Origin: Mycolicibacterium chubuense NBB4 | GTDB taxonomy: Bacteria > Actinomycetota > Actinomycetes > Mycobacteriales > Mycobacteriaceae | Assembly: GCF_000266905.1 (NCBI RefSeq) | Contig: NC_018027.1 | Coordinates: 3,286,001-3,350,000, forward strand | DNA length: 64,000 nucleotides | Direction: 5' to 3' | Shown: positions 53,018-64,000 of the stretch, piece by piece | Layout: each line of letters begins with the position of its first letter | Numbering within the stretch: the stretch's first letter is position 1 | Notes under the pieces: model-generated | Told to the model about the DNA's origin: nothing | The model's input: only the letters and a program-made list of their open reading frames with translations | The model's database searches: none | Translations under genes and position numbers: made by a program

Positions 53018-54225
53018 GCGACAACCTCGACCAGGACGCCAAGGGCACCGACGTTCCCGGCAAGACCGGGGAATCCGGCCAGCCGACCGACGCAGAACTC
53101 AACCGGATGTCGCGCGAGCAGCTCGCCGCACTGGGCGGCAAGCTCGACGGCGTCGAGACCGTCTTCAAGGAGTCGCGCTGGCCCATTCCCGGCACCAGGG
53201 CCGAGAAGCGCGCCGAGCGCACCGTCGCGTACTGGCTTCTGCTGGGCGGCGTCGCGGGCCTGGCGTTGCTGCTGGTGTTCCTGTTCTGGCCGTGGGAGTA
53301 CAAGCCGTTCGGCTCCGAGGGCGAGTTCATCTACTCGCTGGCCACCCCGCTGTACGGGTTGACCTTCGGCCTGTCGGTGCTGTCGATCGGCATCGGCGCG
53401 GTGCTGTACCAGAAGAAGTTCATCCCCGAAGAGATCTCGATCCAGGACCGGCACGACGGGCGCTCCCCCGAACTTCAGCGCAAGACCACCGCCGCCACGC
53501 TGACCGAGGCGTTGGACAGCTCGACCATCAAGCGCCGCAAGCTGATCGGGCTTTCGCTGGGCATCGGATTCGGCGCGTTCGGCCTGGGCACGCTCGTCGC
53601 TTTCGTCGGCGGCCTGATCAAGAACCCGTGGAAGCCGGTCGTCCCCACCGCCGAGGGCCTGAAGGCGGTGCTGTGGACCTCGCACTGGACCCCCCGATTC
53701 AAGGGCGAGACCATCTTCCTCGCGCGCGCAACCGGCAGGCCGGGTGACTCGCCGTTCGTCAAGATGCGTCCGGAGGACATGGACGCCGGCGGCATGGAGA
53801 CGGTGTTCCCCTGGCGTGAATCCGACGGTGACGGAACCACCGTCGAGTCGGAGCACCGCCTTCAGGAGATCGCGATGGGCGTGCGCAACCCGGTGATGCT
53901 GATCCGCATCAGGCCGACCGACATGCCGCGCGTGGTCAAGCGGCAGGGCCAGGAGAGCTTCAACTTCGGGACGCTGTTCGCCTACACGAAGGTGTGCTCG
54001 CACCTGGGTTGTCCCGCATCGCTGTACGAGCAGCAGACCTATCGCATCCTCTGCCCGTGCCACCAGTCGCAGTTCGACGCGCTGCATTTCGCGAGGCCGA
54101 TCTTCGGTCCCGCAGCCCGTGCGCTGGCGCAGCTGCCGATTACCATCGACAAGGACGGCTATCTGGTCGCCAACGGCGACTTCATCGAACCCGTCGGACC
54201 GGCATTCTGGGAGCGGAAGTCATGA
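53014..54225 (+). CDS. qcrA: Rieske iron-sulfur subunit of the bcc complex
   Basis: A 403-residue membrane protein with three transmembrane helices (about 72-92, 108-132, 176-200), unlike the single-helix Rieske proteins of mitochondria. The [2Fe-2S] domain has CSHLGC and CPCHQSQFD. The start ATG 53014 overlaps the qcrC stop (ATGA). Takes electrons from menaquinol and passes them to the hemes of QcrC. Confidence 0.97.
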   Translation: MSDNLDQDAKGTDVPGKTGESGQPTDAELNRMSREQLAALGGKLDGVETVFKESRWPIPGTRAEKRAERTVAYWLLLGGVAGLALLLVFLFWPWEYKPFGSEGEFIYSLATPLYGLTFGLSVLSIGIGAVLYQKKFIPEEISIQDRHDGRSPELQRKTTAATLTEALDSSTIKRRKLIGLSLGIGFGAFGLGTLVAFVGGLIKNPWKPVVPTAEGLKAVLWTSHWTPRFKGETIFLARATGRPGDSPFVKMRPEDMDAGGMETVFPWRESDGDGTTVESEHRLQEIAMGVRNPVMLIRIRPTDMPRVVKRQGQESFNFGTLFAYTKVCSHLGCPASLYEQQTYRILCPCHQSQFDALHFARPIFGPAARALAQLPITIDKDGYLVANGDFIEPVGPAFWERKS

Positions 54226-55910
54226 GCCCACGTCCAAGCGCAGCCGAACTCCTCGCCAGACAGGGTGACGAGATCGATTCCCGGTACCACCCGTCGGCAG
54301 CGGTCCGCCGCCAGCTCAACAAGGTGTTCCCGACGCACTGGTCGTTCCTTCTGGGTGAGATCGCGATGTACAGCTTCATCGTGCTGCTCATCACCGGCGT
54401 CTACCTGACGCTGTTCTTCGATCCGTCGATGACCGAGGTCACCTACAACGGCGTGTACCAGCCGCTGCGCGGCGTCTCGATGTCCCGGGCCTACGAGACG
54501 GCGCTCGACATCAGCTTCGAGGTGCGCGGCGGCCTGTTCGTCCGGCAGGTGCACCACTGGGCGGCACTGCTGTTCGCCGCGGCGATCATGGTCCACCTCG
54601 CCCGCATCTTCTTCACCGGCGCGTTCCGCCGGCCGCGCGAGGCCAACTGGGTCATCGGCTCACTGCTGCTCATCCTGGCGATGTTCGAGGGCTTCTTCGG
54701 TTACTCGCTGCCCGACGACCTGCTCTCGGGCACCGGTATCCGCGCGGCGCTCTCGGGTATCACCATGGGGATCCCGGTGATCGGGACGTGGATGCACTGG
54801 GCGCTGTTCGGCGGCGACTTCCCCGGCGACATCCTCATCCCCCGCCTGTACGCCATCCACATCCTGCTGTTCCCCGGCATCATCCTGGCGCTGATCGGCG
54901 TGCACCTGGCGATGGTGTGGTTCCAGAAGCACACCCAGTTCCCCGGCCCCGGCCGTACCGAGAGCAACGTCGTCGGTGTGCGGGTCATGCCGGTGTTCGC
55001 CGTGAAGTCCGGCGCGTTCTTCGCCGTCACGGTCGGCCTGCTGGGCCTGATGGGCGGCCTGCTGCAGATCAACCCGATCTGGAATCTGGGCCCGTACAAG
55101 CCATCTCAGGTGTCGGCGGGCAGCCAGCCCGACTTCTACATGATGTGGACCGACGGGTTGATCCGCCTGTGGCCGGCGTGGGAGTTCTATCCGTTCGGCC
55201 ACACCATCCCCCAGGGCGTGTGGGTCGCCGTGGGCATGGGCGTGGTGTTCATGCTGCTGATCGCCTATCCGTTCCTCGAGAAGAGGATGAGTGGCGACGA
55301 CGCGCACCACAATCTGTTGCAGCGCCCGCGTGACGCTCCGACGCGGACAGCCGTGGGTGCGGCGGCGATCGCGTTGTACATGGTGCTGACCCTCGCATGC
55401 AACAACGACATCATCGCGCTCAAGTTCCATGTCTCCCTGAACGCCACCACGTGGATCGGGCGGATCGGCATGGTGCTGCTGCCGGCGATCGTGTACTTCG
55501 TCGCCTACCGCTGGGCCGTCGCGCTCCAGCGCAGCGACCGCGAGGTGCTCGAGCACGGCGTCGAGACCGGCATCATCAAGCGGCTCCCCCACGGGGCGTA
55601 CATCGAGTTGCACCAGCCGCTGGGCCCGGTCGACGAGCACGGCCACGCGATCCCGCTGGAGTACCAGGGCGCGGCCCTGCCGAAGCGCATGAACAAGCTG
55701 GGCCTGAGCGGCTCGCCCGGTACCGGGAGCTTCCTGCGGGGCGACCCGGTCGCCGAGCACCTGGCGCTCACCGAGGCGGCTCACGCCGCCGAGCACCGGC
55801 AGCTGACGGCGCTGCGCGAGCATCAGGAGCGGACGAGCTCTTCCGGCTCGTCCAACGGGCACTCGTCCAACGGGCACTCGGACGGGGAGCCCACCAACGG
55901 TCATCACTGA
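54222..55910 (+). CDS. qcrB: Cytochrome b subunit of the bcc complex
   Basis: A 562-residue polytopic protein that holds two b hemes and the menaquinol sites. Family motifs: [55 protein letters not shown], and [24 protein letters not shown]. QcrB is the target of telacebec-type drugs. A C-terminal cytoplasmic extension (about 410-562) ends in a low-complexity S/G/N/H tail. Start ATG overlaps the qcrA stop (ATGA). A long hairpin terminator follows 18 bases after the stop. Confidence 0.97.
   Translation: MSPRPSAAELLARQGDEIDSRYHPSAAVRRQLNKVFPTHWSFLLGEIAMYSFIVLLITGVYLTLFFDPSMTEVTYNGVYQPLRGVSMSRAYETALDISFEVRGGLFVRQVHHWAALLFAAAIMVHLARIFFTGAFRRPREANWVIGSLLLILAMFEGFFGYSLPDDLLSGTGIRAALSGITMGIPVIGTWMHWALFGGDFPGDILIPRLYAIHILLFPGIILALIGVHLAMVWFQKHTQFPGPGRTESNVVGVRVMPVFAVKSGAFFAVTVGLLGLMGGLLQINPIWNLGPYKPSQVSAGSQPDFYMMWTDGLIRLWPAWEFYPFGHTIPQGVWVAVGMGVVFMLLIAYPFLEKRMSGDDAHHNLLQRPRDAPTRTAVGAAAIALYMVLTLACNNDIIALKFHVSLNATTWIGRIGMVLLPAIVYFVAYRWAVALQRSDREVLEHGVETGIIKRLPHGAYIELHQPLGPVDEHGHAIPLEYQGAALPKRMNKLGLSGSPGTGSFLRGDPVAEHLALTEAAHAAEHRQLTALREHQERTSSSGSSNGHSSNGHSDGEPTNGHH
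55848..55877 (+). repeat. Tandem 15-base repeat in the qcrB tail
   Basis: Two exact copies of a 15-base unit (55848-55862, 55863-55877) encode S-S-N-G-H twice, in frame. A partial third copy follows. Copy number may vary between strains. Confidence 0.8.
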
Positions 55911-55928
55911 CCACCCCACTCGCACGGA

Positions 55929-55972
55929 AAAGACTGACCGCCCCGGCCGTTCGGCCGGGGCGGTCAGTCTTT
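55929..55972. terminator. Perfect 21-base-arm palindrome between qcrB and the DUF2561 gene
   Basis: The arms 55929-55949 and 55952-55972 are exact reverse complements around TT, with A-rich and T-rich ends (AAAGACTG...CAGTCTTT). It lies between two convergent genes (qcrB stop 55910, minus-strand stop 55982), so it should stop transcription in both directions. Confidence 0.93.
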
Positions 55973-55981
55973 CGGGCGGGG

Positions 55982-56626
55982 TCAGTCCTCGAGCTCGGCG
56001 CGCATCTCGCGCAAGAAGTACCACGGGAGGGCGCACATCGCGACGGTGACGAGCCCGGCGAACGCGTAGAGCACCCAGGCGACGGTGTCGGAGCCGACGG
56101 CCATCAAGTAGGTCGCAACCCCCACCAGCAGCGTCGCAAGCCCCATCGCGCCGACGATCGCCGCTGTGCAGCGCAGCCACAACCGGCCGAACTCGGGCGA
56201 GAGCACCGGCAGCGGGCCACTCACGGCCGCCAGCGGCGTCGGGGAGACCGTCCGCAGCTTCTCCGTCGGCGCGTCGGTGGCCCGCACCTGCGGCTCCTCG
56301 GCTCTCAGCGGAGTCCGCGGCTCACCCTCGGCCGCCTGGGTCTGCGTGACGCGGCGCGCGCGCAGCAGTAGCGGGATCGCGCCTGCGATCACCACCGCCG
56401 AAACGACGATCACGACGTAGAGGTACCACGGCGTGCCCGAGCCACTGGTTTCGGTGTGCCCGCGCGCCAGGTTGACCAGCACCACGGTGGCGGCCACACC
56501 CGCGCCGAGCGCACCCAGCCACACCAGCACACCACCACCGAGGAGGGCACGGTCGGTCCGGTCGAGGGAGGTCAGGTCGAAACCCGCATCGGGCTGTGGG
56601 CGGTTCCCCGGATCGTAAGCAGTCAT
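55982..56626 (-). CDS. DUF2561-type membrane protein (Rv2197c type)
   Basis: A 214-residue integral membrane protein with four hydrophobic segments (about 28-50, 67-88, 152-172, 180-203) and an arginine-rich to acidic cytoplasmic loop between the second and third. No catalytic motif is seen. It starts seven bases after the mmpS3 stop and so is co-transcribed with it. Function unknown; position next to respiratory genes is conserved in mycobacteria. Confidence 0.85.
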   Translation of the reverse strand: MTAYDPGNRPQPDAGFDLTSLDRTDRALLGGGVLVWLGALGAGVAATVVLVNLARGHTETSGSGTPWYLYVVIVVSAVVIAGAIPLLLRARRVTQTQAAEGEPRTPLRAEEPQVRATDAPTEKLRTVSPTPLAAVSGPLPVLSPEFGRLWLRCTAAIVGAMGLATLLVGVATYLMAVGSDTVAWVLYAFAGLVTVAMCALPWYFLREMRAELED

Positions 56627-56633
56627 CCCTGGC

Positions 56634-57530
56634 CTAGCAGCTGGTCTGGGCGGCGTTGTTGGTGTTCGAGGACAGCACGGTGCCGTCGCTGGTGGTGATG
56701 GAACAGTTGAGCCGGCTCACCAGAAACAGACTGGAGGCTTGCACCGAGCCGACCTCGGACTGCGAGATCGGAGTGACGGTCAGCGACCACGGGATGTAGA
56801 CGTTGCGCTGGGTGCGGCTCCGTCCGGACGCGTCGACGTACGTCACGGTGATGATGTCGCCGGGTGCCTTGGTGCCGGTGACCGAGTAGGTGACCTGGCG
56901 TGGACCCGACTGCGTCGTGGTCGGCGGTGGCGGCGGGGGCGCCGCGGTCGTCGTCGGCGGAGGCGGCGGGGGTGCCTCGGCGGTGGCCGGCGGCGGCGGG
57001 GGCGGCTCGGTCACCGTGACGGTCTCCGGAGGTGGCGGCGGTGGCGGCGGCGCCTCGGTCGTCGTCGGCGGTGGAGGCGGTGGTGGCGGCGGCGGGGTCG
57101 TCGTGGTGATCTCGTCCTGCACCGGCGGCGCCGACGACGTCGTCGTCTCCGGAGTGGCCAGGTTGTCGGTCTCGGTCCGGGTCACCAGAACCGACACCGA
57201 GACCACCAGGGCCACCGCGGCGACGATGGCGACCACGCCGACGACCCACGGCCACTTCGGCGGCTCCGCCACCGGTCCGGCGTCGGGGGTTGCGTCGTAG
57301 CTGTCGTAGTCGTAGAGCGACGAGTCACCGGGAAGGTACGGTCCGCTGACGAACTGCTCGGACTCGGGGGCCGAATAGGCCCGCGAATAGTAGTCGGTCT
57401 GGCCGGTGTCGGGGTGGTCGGCGCCGGCGACCTCCCGGGTCGGTTCGTCCGGGGTGGGCTGGCCGCCCGGCTCCTCACCTGGGAGATCGGAGCCGCCAGC
57501 GTCCCGCCCGGGGGGATTCGGCCCGCTCAT
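56634..57530 (-). CDS. mmpS3: MmpS-family membrane protein MmpS3
   Basis: A 298-residue protein: long cytoplasmic N-terminus (1-90, acidic, Tyr-rich), one transmembrane helix (about 93-114), then an extracytoplasmic region with six proline runs (about 140-215) separated by T/A/E, and a C-terminal MmpS beta domain ([21 protein letters not shown]...). Unlike other MmpS proteins it has no MmpL partner next to it. MmpS3 has been linked to growth and division in mycobacteria. The DNA of the proline runs is strongly repetitive. Confidence 0.92.
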   Translation of the reverse strand: MSGPNPPGRDAGGSDLPGEEPGGQPTPDEPTREVAGADHPDTGQTDYYSRAYSAPESEQFVSGPYLPGDSSLYDYDSYDATPDAGPVAEPPKWPWVVGVVAIVAAVALVVSVSVLVTRTETDNLATPETTTSSAPPVQDEITTTTPPPPPPPPPPTTTEAPPPPPPPPETVTVTEPPPPPPATAEAPPPPPPTTTAAPPPPPPTTTQSGPRQVTYSVTGTKAPGDIITVTYVDASGRSRTQRNVYIPWSLTVTPISQSEVGSVQASSLFLVSRLNCSITTSDGTVLSSNTNNAAQTSC

Positions 57531-57708
57531 CTACGTCAATCCTTTTCGCCTGCTGCTCGGGCGCCGGTTATCGCCGTCAGCGGCCCCCGGTGCCTCGGCA
57601 ACACTACCCAAAACGGCGCCCGGCCCGAGGTGCTCGGCACGGTGCGCGGGCGAACTCATGCCCGGATTGTGACCTTGATCGACGCGCACTGGGGGTAGGC
57701 GCCGGAAC

Positions 57709-58128
57709 TCAGTGCTTCTCCGGTCCGGTGTGGTACTCGAAGACGAGCCCCGCCACCGTCGTCAGCACGAAGCAGACGCCGGCGACGATGAGCCACGGCA
57801 GCCACAACGCCAAGCCTACGGCGGTCACGGACGCCGACAGCGCGATGAACACGGGCCACCAGCTGTGCGGGCTGTAGAAGCCCAGCTCGCCCGCGCCGTC
57901 GGCGATCTCGGCGTCCTCGTAGTCCTCGGGGCGGGTGTCGAGGCGGCGTGCGACGAACCGGAAGAAGGTGCCGGTGATCAACGTCAGGCCGGTGGTCAGC
58001 ACGAGCGCGGTGGTACCGGCCCACTCGACGCCACCGTTGGCGAACAGCGCGGTCAGCACGCCGTACACGACCGAGGACAGCGCGAAGAACGCCGTCAGGA
58101 ATTCGAACAGCCTGGCTTCGATATGCAT
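57709..58128 (-). CDS. ctaF: Cytochrome aa3 oxidase subunit IV
   Basis: A 139-residue actinobacterial oxidase subunit with four transmembrane helices (about 7-30, 35-57, 83-102, 108-128) and a short acidic loop ([32 protein letters not shown]) typical of the family. The ATG lies eight bases after the ctaC stop, so the two are co-translated. It is a structural subunit of the bcc-aa3 supercomplex. Confidence 0.94.
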   Translation of the reverse strand: MHIEARLFEFLTAFFALSSVVYGVLTALFANGGVEWAGTTALVLTTGLTLITGTFFRFVARRLDTRPEDYEDAEIADGAGELGFYSPHSWWPVFIALSASVTAVGLALWLPWLIVAGVCFVLTTVAGLVFEYHTGPEKH

Positions 58129-58136
58129 AGCGCGTC

Positions 58137-59171
58137 CTACCTACTCGCCTGAGGCGCCCCGGGCGCCAGCTCGCCGCGACGGGTGTCGAACGGTCTGGTG
58201 GTGATCGCCACCGGAGACTGGTTGATCGCCTGCAGCGCTTCGGCGTTCGTCTTGCCCGCCATGCGCTGACCCAGGTAGGCCTTGAAATCGTTGGGCTGAA
58301 CGACCCGGACCTCGAAGTTCATCATCGAGTGATAGGTGCCGCACATCTCCGTGCAGCGGCCGACGAAGGCGCCCGTCTTCTGGATCTCGCTGATCTGGAA
58401 CTTGTTGTCCGAGTTGTTGGCCTCGGGATTGGGCATCACGTCGCGCTTGAAGAGGAACTCCGGCACCCAGAAGCCGTGGATCACGTCGGCCGAGGCGATC
58501 TGGAATTCGATGCGCTTGCCCGACGGCACGACGAGCACGGGGATCTCGGTGGACGTACCGATCGTCTCCACCTTGTCGAAGTTCAGGTAGCTGCGGTCCT
58601 CGGGGTTCAGCCCGCGGATCGCGCCGACGCGCTCCTCGCCGTGTTCGTCTTTGCCCTCCGGCTTGGAGACCATGGCCTGCTTGCGGGCGTTGTCGGCGCC
58701 GTCGTAGTTGAAGGTGCCGTCGGCGAAGTCGACCTTCTGGTAACCGAACTTCCAGTTCCACTGGAAGGCGGTCACGTCGATGACGACCTCGGGGTTGGGG
58801 TCCTTGTGCAGCATCTTCTCCTGCACCACCACGGTGAAGTAGAAGAGCACGGAGATGATCAGGAACGGGGTGACCGTCAGCGCCAGCTCGAGGGGCATGT
58901 TGTAGCCGAACTGACGGGGCAACTCCTCGTCGCCCTTCTTCTTGCGGTGGAACGCCATGGACCAGAACAGCAGGATGTAGACGATCGCGCCGACCACGAG
59001 CGCAGCGATCACCGAGCCGATCCACAGTTCGCGGTTCAGGTGGGCTTCCGGGGTGATGCCCTTGGGCCAGCCGAGGCCGAGCACCTCGGACCAGCTGCAC
59101 CCGCTGAGCAGGACCGTCGTCGCCCCGAGGAGCAGGGACAACGCCACCAACTTCAGGCCGCGAGCGGACAC
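58137..59171 (-). CDS. ctaC: Cytochrome aa3 oxidase subunit II (CuA)
   Basis: A 344-residue lipoprotein with a signal ending in the lipobox LLSGC, two transmembrane helices (about 55-75, 100-122) and a periplasmic cupredoxin domain. The CuA ligands are seen in [12 protein letters not shown], and the aromatic electron-entry patch in [16 protein letters not shown] 59171 is chosen because AGGAGG stands eight bases upstream. It accepts electrons from QcrC. The 5' region holds repeats (see 59191-59242). Confidence 0.96.
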   Translation of the reverse strand: MSARGLKLVALSLLLGATTVLLSGCSWSEVLGLGWPKGITPEAHLNRELWIGSVIAALVVGAIVYILLFWSMAFHRKKKGDEELPRQFGYNMPLELALTVTPFLIISVLFYFTVVVQEKMLHKDPNPEVVIDVTAFQWNWKFGYQKVDFADGTFNYDGADNARKQAMVSKPEGKDEHGEERVGAIRGLNPEDRSYLNFDKVETIGTSTEIPVLVVPSGKRIEFQIASADVIHGFWVPEFLFKRDVMPNPEANNSDNKFQISEIQKTGAFVGRCTEMCGTYHSMMNFEVRVVQPNDFKAYLGQRMAGKTNAEALQAINQSPVAITTRPFDTRRGELAPGAPQASR

Positions 59172-59190
59172 GTTGGCGCCTCCTAGAAGT

Positions 59191-59242
59191 CGATCAGACC
59201 GCCCGGCGATCAGACGGCTGCATTGATTACTACGCAGCGTAG
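59191..59242 (-). promoter_or_regulatory. Repeats in the ctaC promoter and leader
   Basis: Two exact 9-base copies of CGATCAGAC (plus strand 59191-59199 and 59207-59215) lie 16 bases apart, just upstream of the ribosome site. Further upstream is the palindrome CTACGC-A-GCGTAG (59230-59242), whose minus-strand half TACGCT fits a -10 element. This suggests an operator over the promoter plus a leader element. Regulator unknown. Confidence 0.4.
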
Positions 59243-59364
59243 ACCACCCCCCTGCAGCGACGCGATGGGGCCACGCGCGAAGCGCAGCGGACACCGGGAT
59301 ATGTGTCATCCGGCGTGGCTCGGGCCGGTCAGAACCCGGCGCGCCGATTAGGCATACTGGCGCG

Positions 59365-61289
59365 GTGTGCGGACTGCTGGCGCTGGTGACCGACCCGGCC
59401 TCTGAGGTTTCCTCCACCGTGGTCGACGCCGTGTCGGGGGCCACGGCGCAGATGCGCCACCGCGGCCCGGACGAACCCGGGACCTGGAACGACGGCCGGG
59501 TGGTGCTCGGCTTCAACCGGCTGTCGATCATCGACATCGCGCACAGTCACCAACCGCTGCGGTGGGGACCCCGCGACGCGCCCGACCGGTACACGCTCGT
59601 GTTCAACGGCGAGATCTACAACTATCTGGAACTGCGTGAGGAGCTGCGCACCGAGTTCGGCGCGGTGTTCCACACCGACGGCGACGGCGAGGCGATCCTC
59701 GCGGCGTTCCATCACTGGGGGCCCGAAGCGTTGACACGGCTGCGCGGCATGTTCGCCTTCGCACTGTGGGACAGCGTCGAACAGGAACTGTTCTGCGCCC
59801 GTGACCCCTTCGGCATCAAGCCGCTGTTCATGGCGACGGGCCCGGGCGGAACCGCGGTCGGCAGCGAGAAGAAGTGCCTGCTCGACCTGGCCGGGCAGCT
59901 GGGGATCGACCTCGGCATCGACGACCGCGCCGTCCAGCACTACACGGTGCTGCAATACGTGCCGGAGCCCGAGACCCTGCACCGGGGCATCCGGAGGCTG
60001 GAGTCGGGCAGTTACGCCCGGGTGCGCCCCGGACAGCAGCCCCGCGTCACCCGGTACTTCACGCCGCAGTTCACCGCGGTGCCGTTCGGCGCCGGCGGTG
60101 AGCAGCGCCGCTACGACGAGATCACCGCGGTCCTCGAGGACTCGGTCGCCAAGCACATGCGCGCCGACGTCACCGTGGGCGCCTTCCTGTCCGGCGGCAT
60201 CGACTCGACGGCGATCGCGGCGCTGGCCATGCGCCACAACCCGCGGCTGATCACCTTCACCACCGGTTTCGAACGCGAGGGCTTCTCCGAGGTGGATGTG
60301 GCGGTCGCCTCGGCCGAGGCCATCGGCGCCCGGCACGTGACCAAGGTGGTCAGCCAGGAGGAGTTCGTCGCCGCGCTGCCCGAGATCGTCTGGTACCTCG
60401 ACGAACCCGTCGCCGACCCCGCGCTGGTGCCGTTGTTCTTCATCGCCAGGGAGGCGCGCAAGCACGTCAAGGTCGTGCTGTCCGGCGAAGGGGCCGACGA
60501 GCTGTTCGGCGGCTACACGATTTATCGGGAGCCCTTGTCGCTCAAGCCTTTCGAGTATCTGCCGCGCGGCCTTCGCAAGTCGGTGGGCAAGATGGCCGGA
60601 CCGCTGCCCGAGGGCATGCGCGGCAAGAGCCTGCTGCACCGCGGGTCACTCACCCTGGAGGAGCGCTACTACGGCAACGCGCGCAGCTTCTCCGATGCCC
60701 AGCTGCAGGCCGTGTTGCCGCGGTTCCGTCAGGAGTGGACGCACACCGACGTCACCGCACCGGTGTACGCGCAGTCGCAGGGCTGGGATCCGGTGGCGCG
60801 GATGCAGCACATCGACCTGTTCACCTGGCTGCGCGGCGACATCCTGGTCAAGGCGGACAAGATGACGATGGCCAACTCGCTGGAGTTGCGCGTGCCGTTC
60901 CTCGATCCCGAGGTCTTCGCCGTGGCCGCCCGGCTGCCCTACGACCAGAAGATCACCCGGGCGACGACGAAGTATGCGCTGCGGCGCGCGCTGGAACCGA
61001 TCGTGCCCGCGCATGTGCTGAATCGGCCGAAGCTGGGGTTCCCGGTGCCGATCCGGCACTGGCTACGCGCCGGCGAGCTGCTGGACTGGGCCTACGGCAT
61101 GGTCGGCGCGTCGACTGCAGGCGATCTCGTCGACCTGGCCGCGGTGCGCTCGATGCTCGACGAACACCGTAGCGGCACCGCCGATCACAGCCGCCGTTTG
61201 TGGACGGTGCTGATCTTCATGCTCTGGTACGCGATCTTCGTCGACAAGAGCGTCACGCCTCAGATCGCCGAGCCGACCTATCCGGTGCA

Positions 61290-61296
<7 letters not shown>
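59365..61296 (+). CDS. asnB: Glutamine-dependent asparagine synthetase-like amidotransferase
   Basis: A 643-residue enzyme. The GTG is followed by the catalytic C2 (MCGLLALV), then [11 protein letters not shown] and [11 protein letters not shown] of the N-terminal glutaminase, and the synthetase P-loop [14 protein letters not shown] with [21 protein letters not shown] hexamer ends six bases before the GTG, so the transcript may be leaderless. In mycobacteria an AsnB paralogue amidates meso-DAP in peptidoglycan precursors; this protein could do that or make asparagine. The stop TAG lies inside a tandem repeat. Confidence 0.94.
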
Positions 61297-63225
<1,929 letters not shown>

Positions 63226-63252
63226 CCGGCGCCGCGCAGGCCGCAGATCAGA

Positions 63253-63642
63253 TCAGTTGAAGGAGTCGCCGCAGGCGCAGGAGCCGGTGGCGTTCGGGTT
63301 GTCGATCGTGAACCCCTGCTTCTCGATGGTGTCGACGAAATCGATCGTGGCGCCCTGCACATACGGCGCGCTCATCCGGTCGACGGTCAGCTCGACCCCG
63401 TTGAACTCGACCGTCAGGTCGCCGTCGAGCGAGCGGTCGTCGAAGAACAGGTTGTAGCGCAGGCCCGCGCAGCCGCCGGGCTGCACCGCGATCCGCAGCG
63501 CGAGGTCGTCACGGCCTTCCTGGTCCAGCAGCGCCTTCGCCTTGGCAGCCGCGGCGTCGGTCAGGATCACGCCGTGTTGGGCATCGGTGGCAGCGGTCGT
63601 CTGTCCGCCGGCCTGCACAGCCGACTCGTCCTGAACAGTCAT
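63253..63642 (-). CDS. A-type iron-sulfur carrier (HesB/IscA/ErpA family)
   Basis: A 129-residue protein. The three conserved Cys occur as QPGGCAGLRY and GSCACGDSF near the end, as in A-type Fe-S carriers; the N-terminal 25 residues are an extra, A/T/Q-rich stretch. It probably delivers Fe-S clusters to apoproteins. ATG 63642 has AGGAG upstream. A palindrome lies between it and the glycerate kinase gene. Confidence 0.93.
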   Translation of the reverse strand: MTVQDESAVQAGGQTTAATDAQHGVILTDAAAAKAKALLDQEGRDDLALRIAVQPGGCAGLRYNLFFDDRSLDGDLTVEFNGVELTVDRMSAPYVQGATIDFVDTIEKQGFTIDNPNATGSCACGDSFN

Positions 63643-63675
63643 GAAATCTCCTGTGTGGGATGTACGTGGGTGGAG

Positions 63676-63709
63676 CCGTTGAATACCCGTGGCCCCACGT
63701 GTTCAACGG
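63676..63709 (-). terminator. Inverted repeat downstream of the glycerate kinase gene
   Basis: CCGTTGAA (63676-63683) pairs with TTCAACGG (63702-63709), extended by an imperfect inner CCGTGG/CCACG stem. It lies 27 bases after the glycerate kinase stop and 34 bases before the HesB-type start, without a T-run. More likely a terminator of the weak mycobacterial type; an operator is possible. Confidence 0.5.
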
Positions 63710-63735
63710 TACCTCTTCTGAACCGTATTCCCCAT

Positions 63736-64000
63736 CTATCCCCAGGTCGCTGCAACCTCGGCGGCCAGTTCGGTGAGCTGGTCGCCCGCCTCGGCGATCG
63801 CCCGCTGGACGGATCCGGCGCGCCCGGTCAGGGAGTACGCCGACGCGATGCCGGCCGACTGCAGCGCGGACGGGTCGAGGGTGACCTGCCCGGCCAGCAC
63901 GAGGACCGGGATCCCACGGTGACGGGCTCCGGCGGCGAGCGCGCTGACGACCTTGCCGTGCAGCGACTGGTCGTCGAAACGCCCCTCGCCGGTGATGACG
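63736..64000 (-). CDS. Glycerate kinase, C-terminal part (runs off the right edge)
   Basis: About 87 residues are visible, ending at TAG 63736. The segment contains [17 protein letters not shown] and then [13 protein letters not shown], typical of the C-terminal domain of type 1 (GarK/GlxK) glycerate kinases. The 5' part is outside the window, so length and start cannot be given. Confidence 0.85.
   Translation of the reverse strand, partial: VITGEGRFDDQSLHGKVVSALAAGARHRGIPVLVLAGQVTLDPSALQSAGIASAYSLTGRAGSVQRAIAEAGDQLTELAAEVAATWG

Overview
The window is high-GC chromosomal DNA from a mycobacterium, most likely a fast-growing Mycolicibacterium-type species. The evidence is the gene content: Wag31, a SepF/FtsZ/Mur cluster without ftsA, LM/LAM and PIM mannosyltransferases, PknL, MmpS3, a diheme QcrC and LppM. 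From about 8 kb to the right edge the gene order follows, by my recall, M. tuberculosis Rv2144c to Rv2205c almost gene for gene. The IS copies, the Rv2159c-Rv2162c block and the Rv2172c-type gene of that species are missing here. I see no tRNA, rRNA, insertion sequence, prophage or CRISPR array.

Layout. (1) 1-8 kb is an accessory/nitrogen region: the start of a NarK-type transporter, divergent from an operon of a small unknown protein, nirB and nirD; then a cytochrome P450, a class I glutamine amidotransferase, an SRPBCC-epimerase fusion and a phosphoribosyltransferase. (2) 8-29 kb, all on the minus strand, is the division and cell-wall (dcw) cluster, transcribed mraZ-rsmH-ftsL-like-pbpB-murE-murF-mraY-murD-ftsW-murG-murC-ftsQ-ftsZ-pgeF-yggS-sepF-yggT-wag31-small membrane protein. 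Most neighbours overlap by 4 bases (ATGA/GTGA/TTGA), so translation is probably coupled. A tandem GTGG operator for MraZ overlaps the likely promoter. (3) 29-48 kb is envelope lipid and glycan biosynthesis mixed with signalling: DUF3040 protein, GNAT, LppM, prenyl synthase IdsA2, mannosyltransferases MptA and MptC, the PknL kinase with its divergent HTH partner, AroG, an exoribonuclease, PlsC-like acyltransferase, an ArsA-like ATPase with two SRPBCC proteins, FadD15, PimB', a secreted HExxH protein and the NlpC/P60 hydrolase RipC. (4) 48-51.5 kb holds a small Cys-rich protein, a DnaQ-UvrC-like fusion nuclease and trpD. (5) 51.5-59 kb is the respiratory supercomplex: ctaE-qcrC-qcrA-qcrB on the plus strand and ctaC-ctaF-mmpS3-DUF2561 gene on the minus strand, separated by a long perfect hairpin. 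(6) 59-64 kb holds asnB, adoK, a membrane-anchored protein, a HesB/IscA-type protein and the end of a glycerate kinase.

I found no clearly new multi-gene system; this is mostly conserved core genome. The points most worth a second look are small: a tandem repeat that re-copies stop-codon contexts between asnB and adoK, the MraZ operator and an oppositely oriented GTGG cluster, several probably leaderless starts (nirB operon, pknL, asnB, ctaE), a Cys-rich orphan of 80 residues, a 126-base convergent overlap of the nuclease fusion with trpD, and structured leaders upstream of ripC and ctaC. Comparisons with other mycobacteria are from memory; no database search was run.
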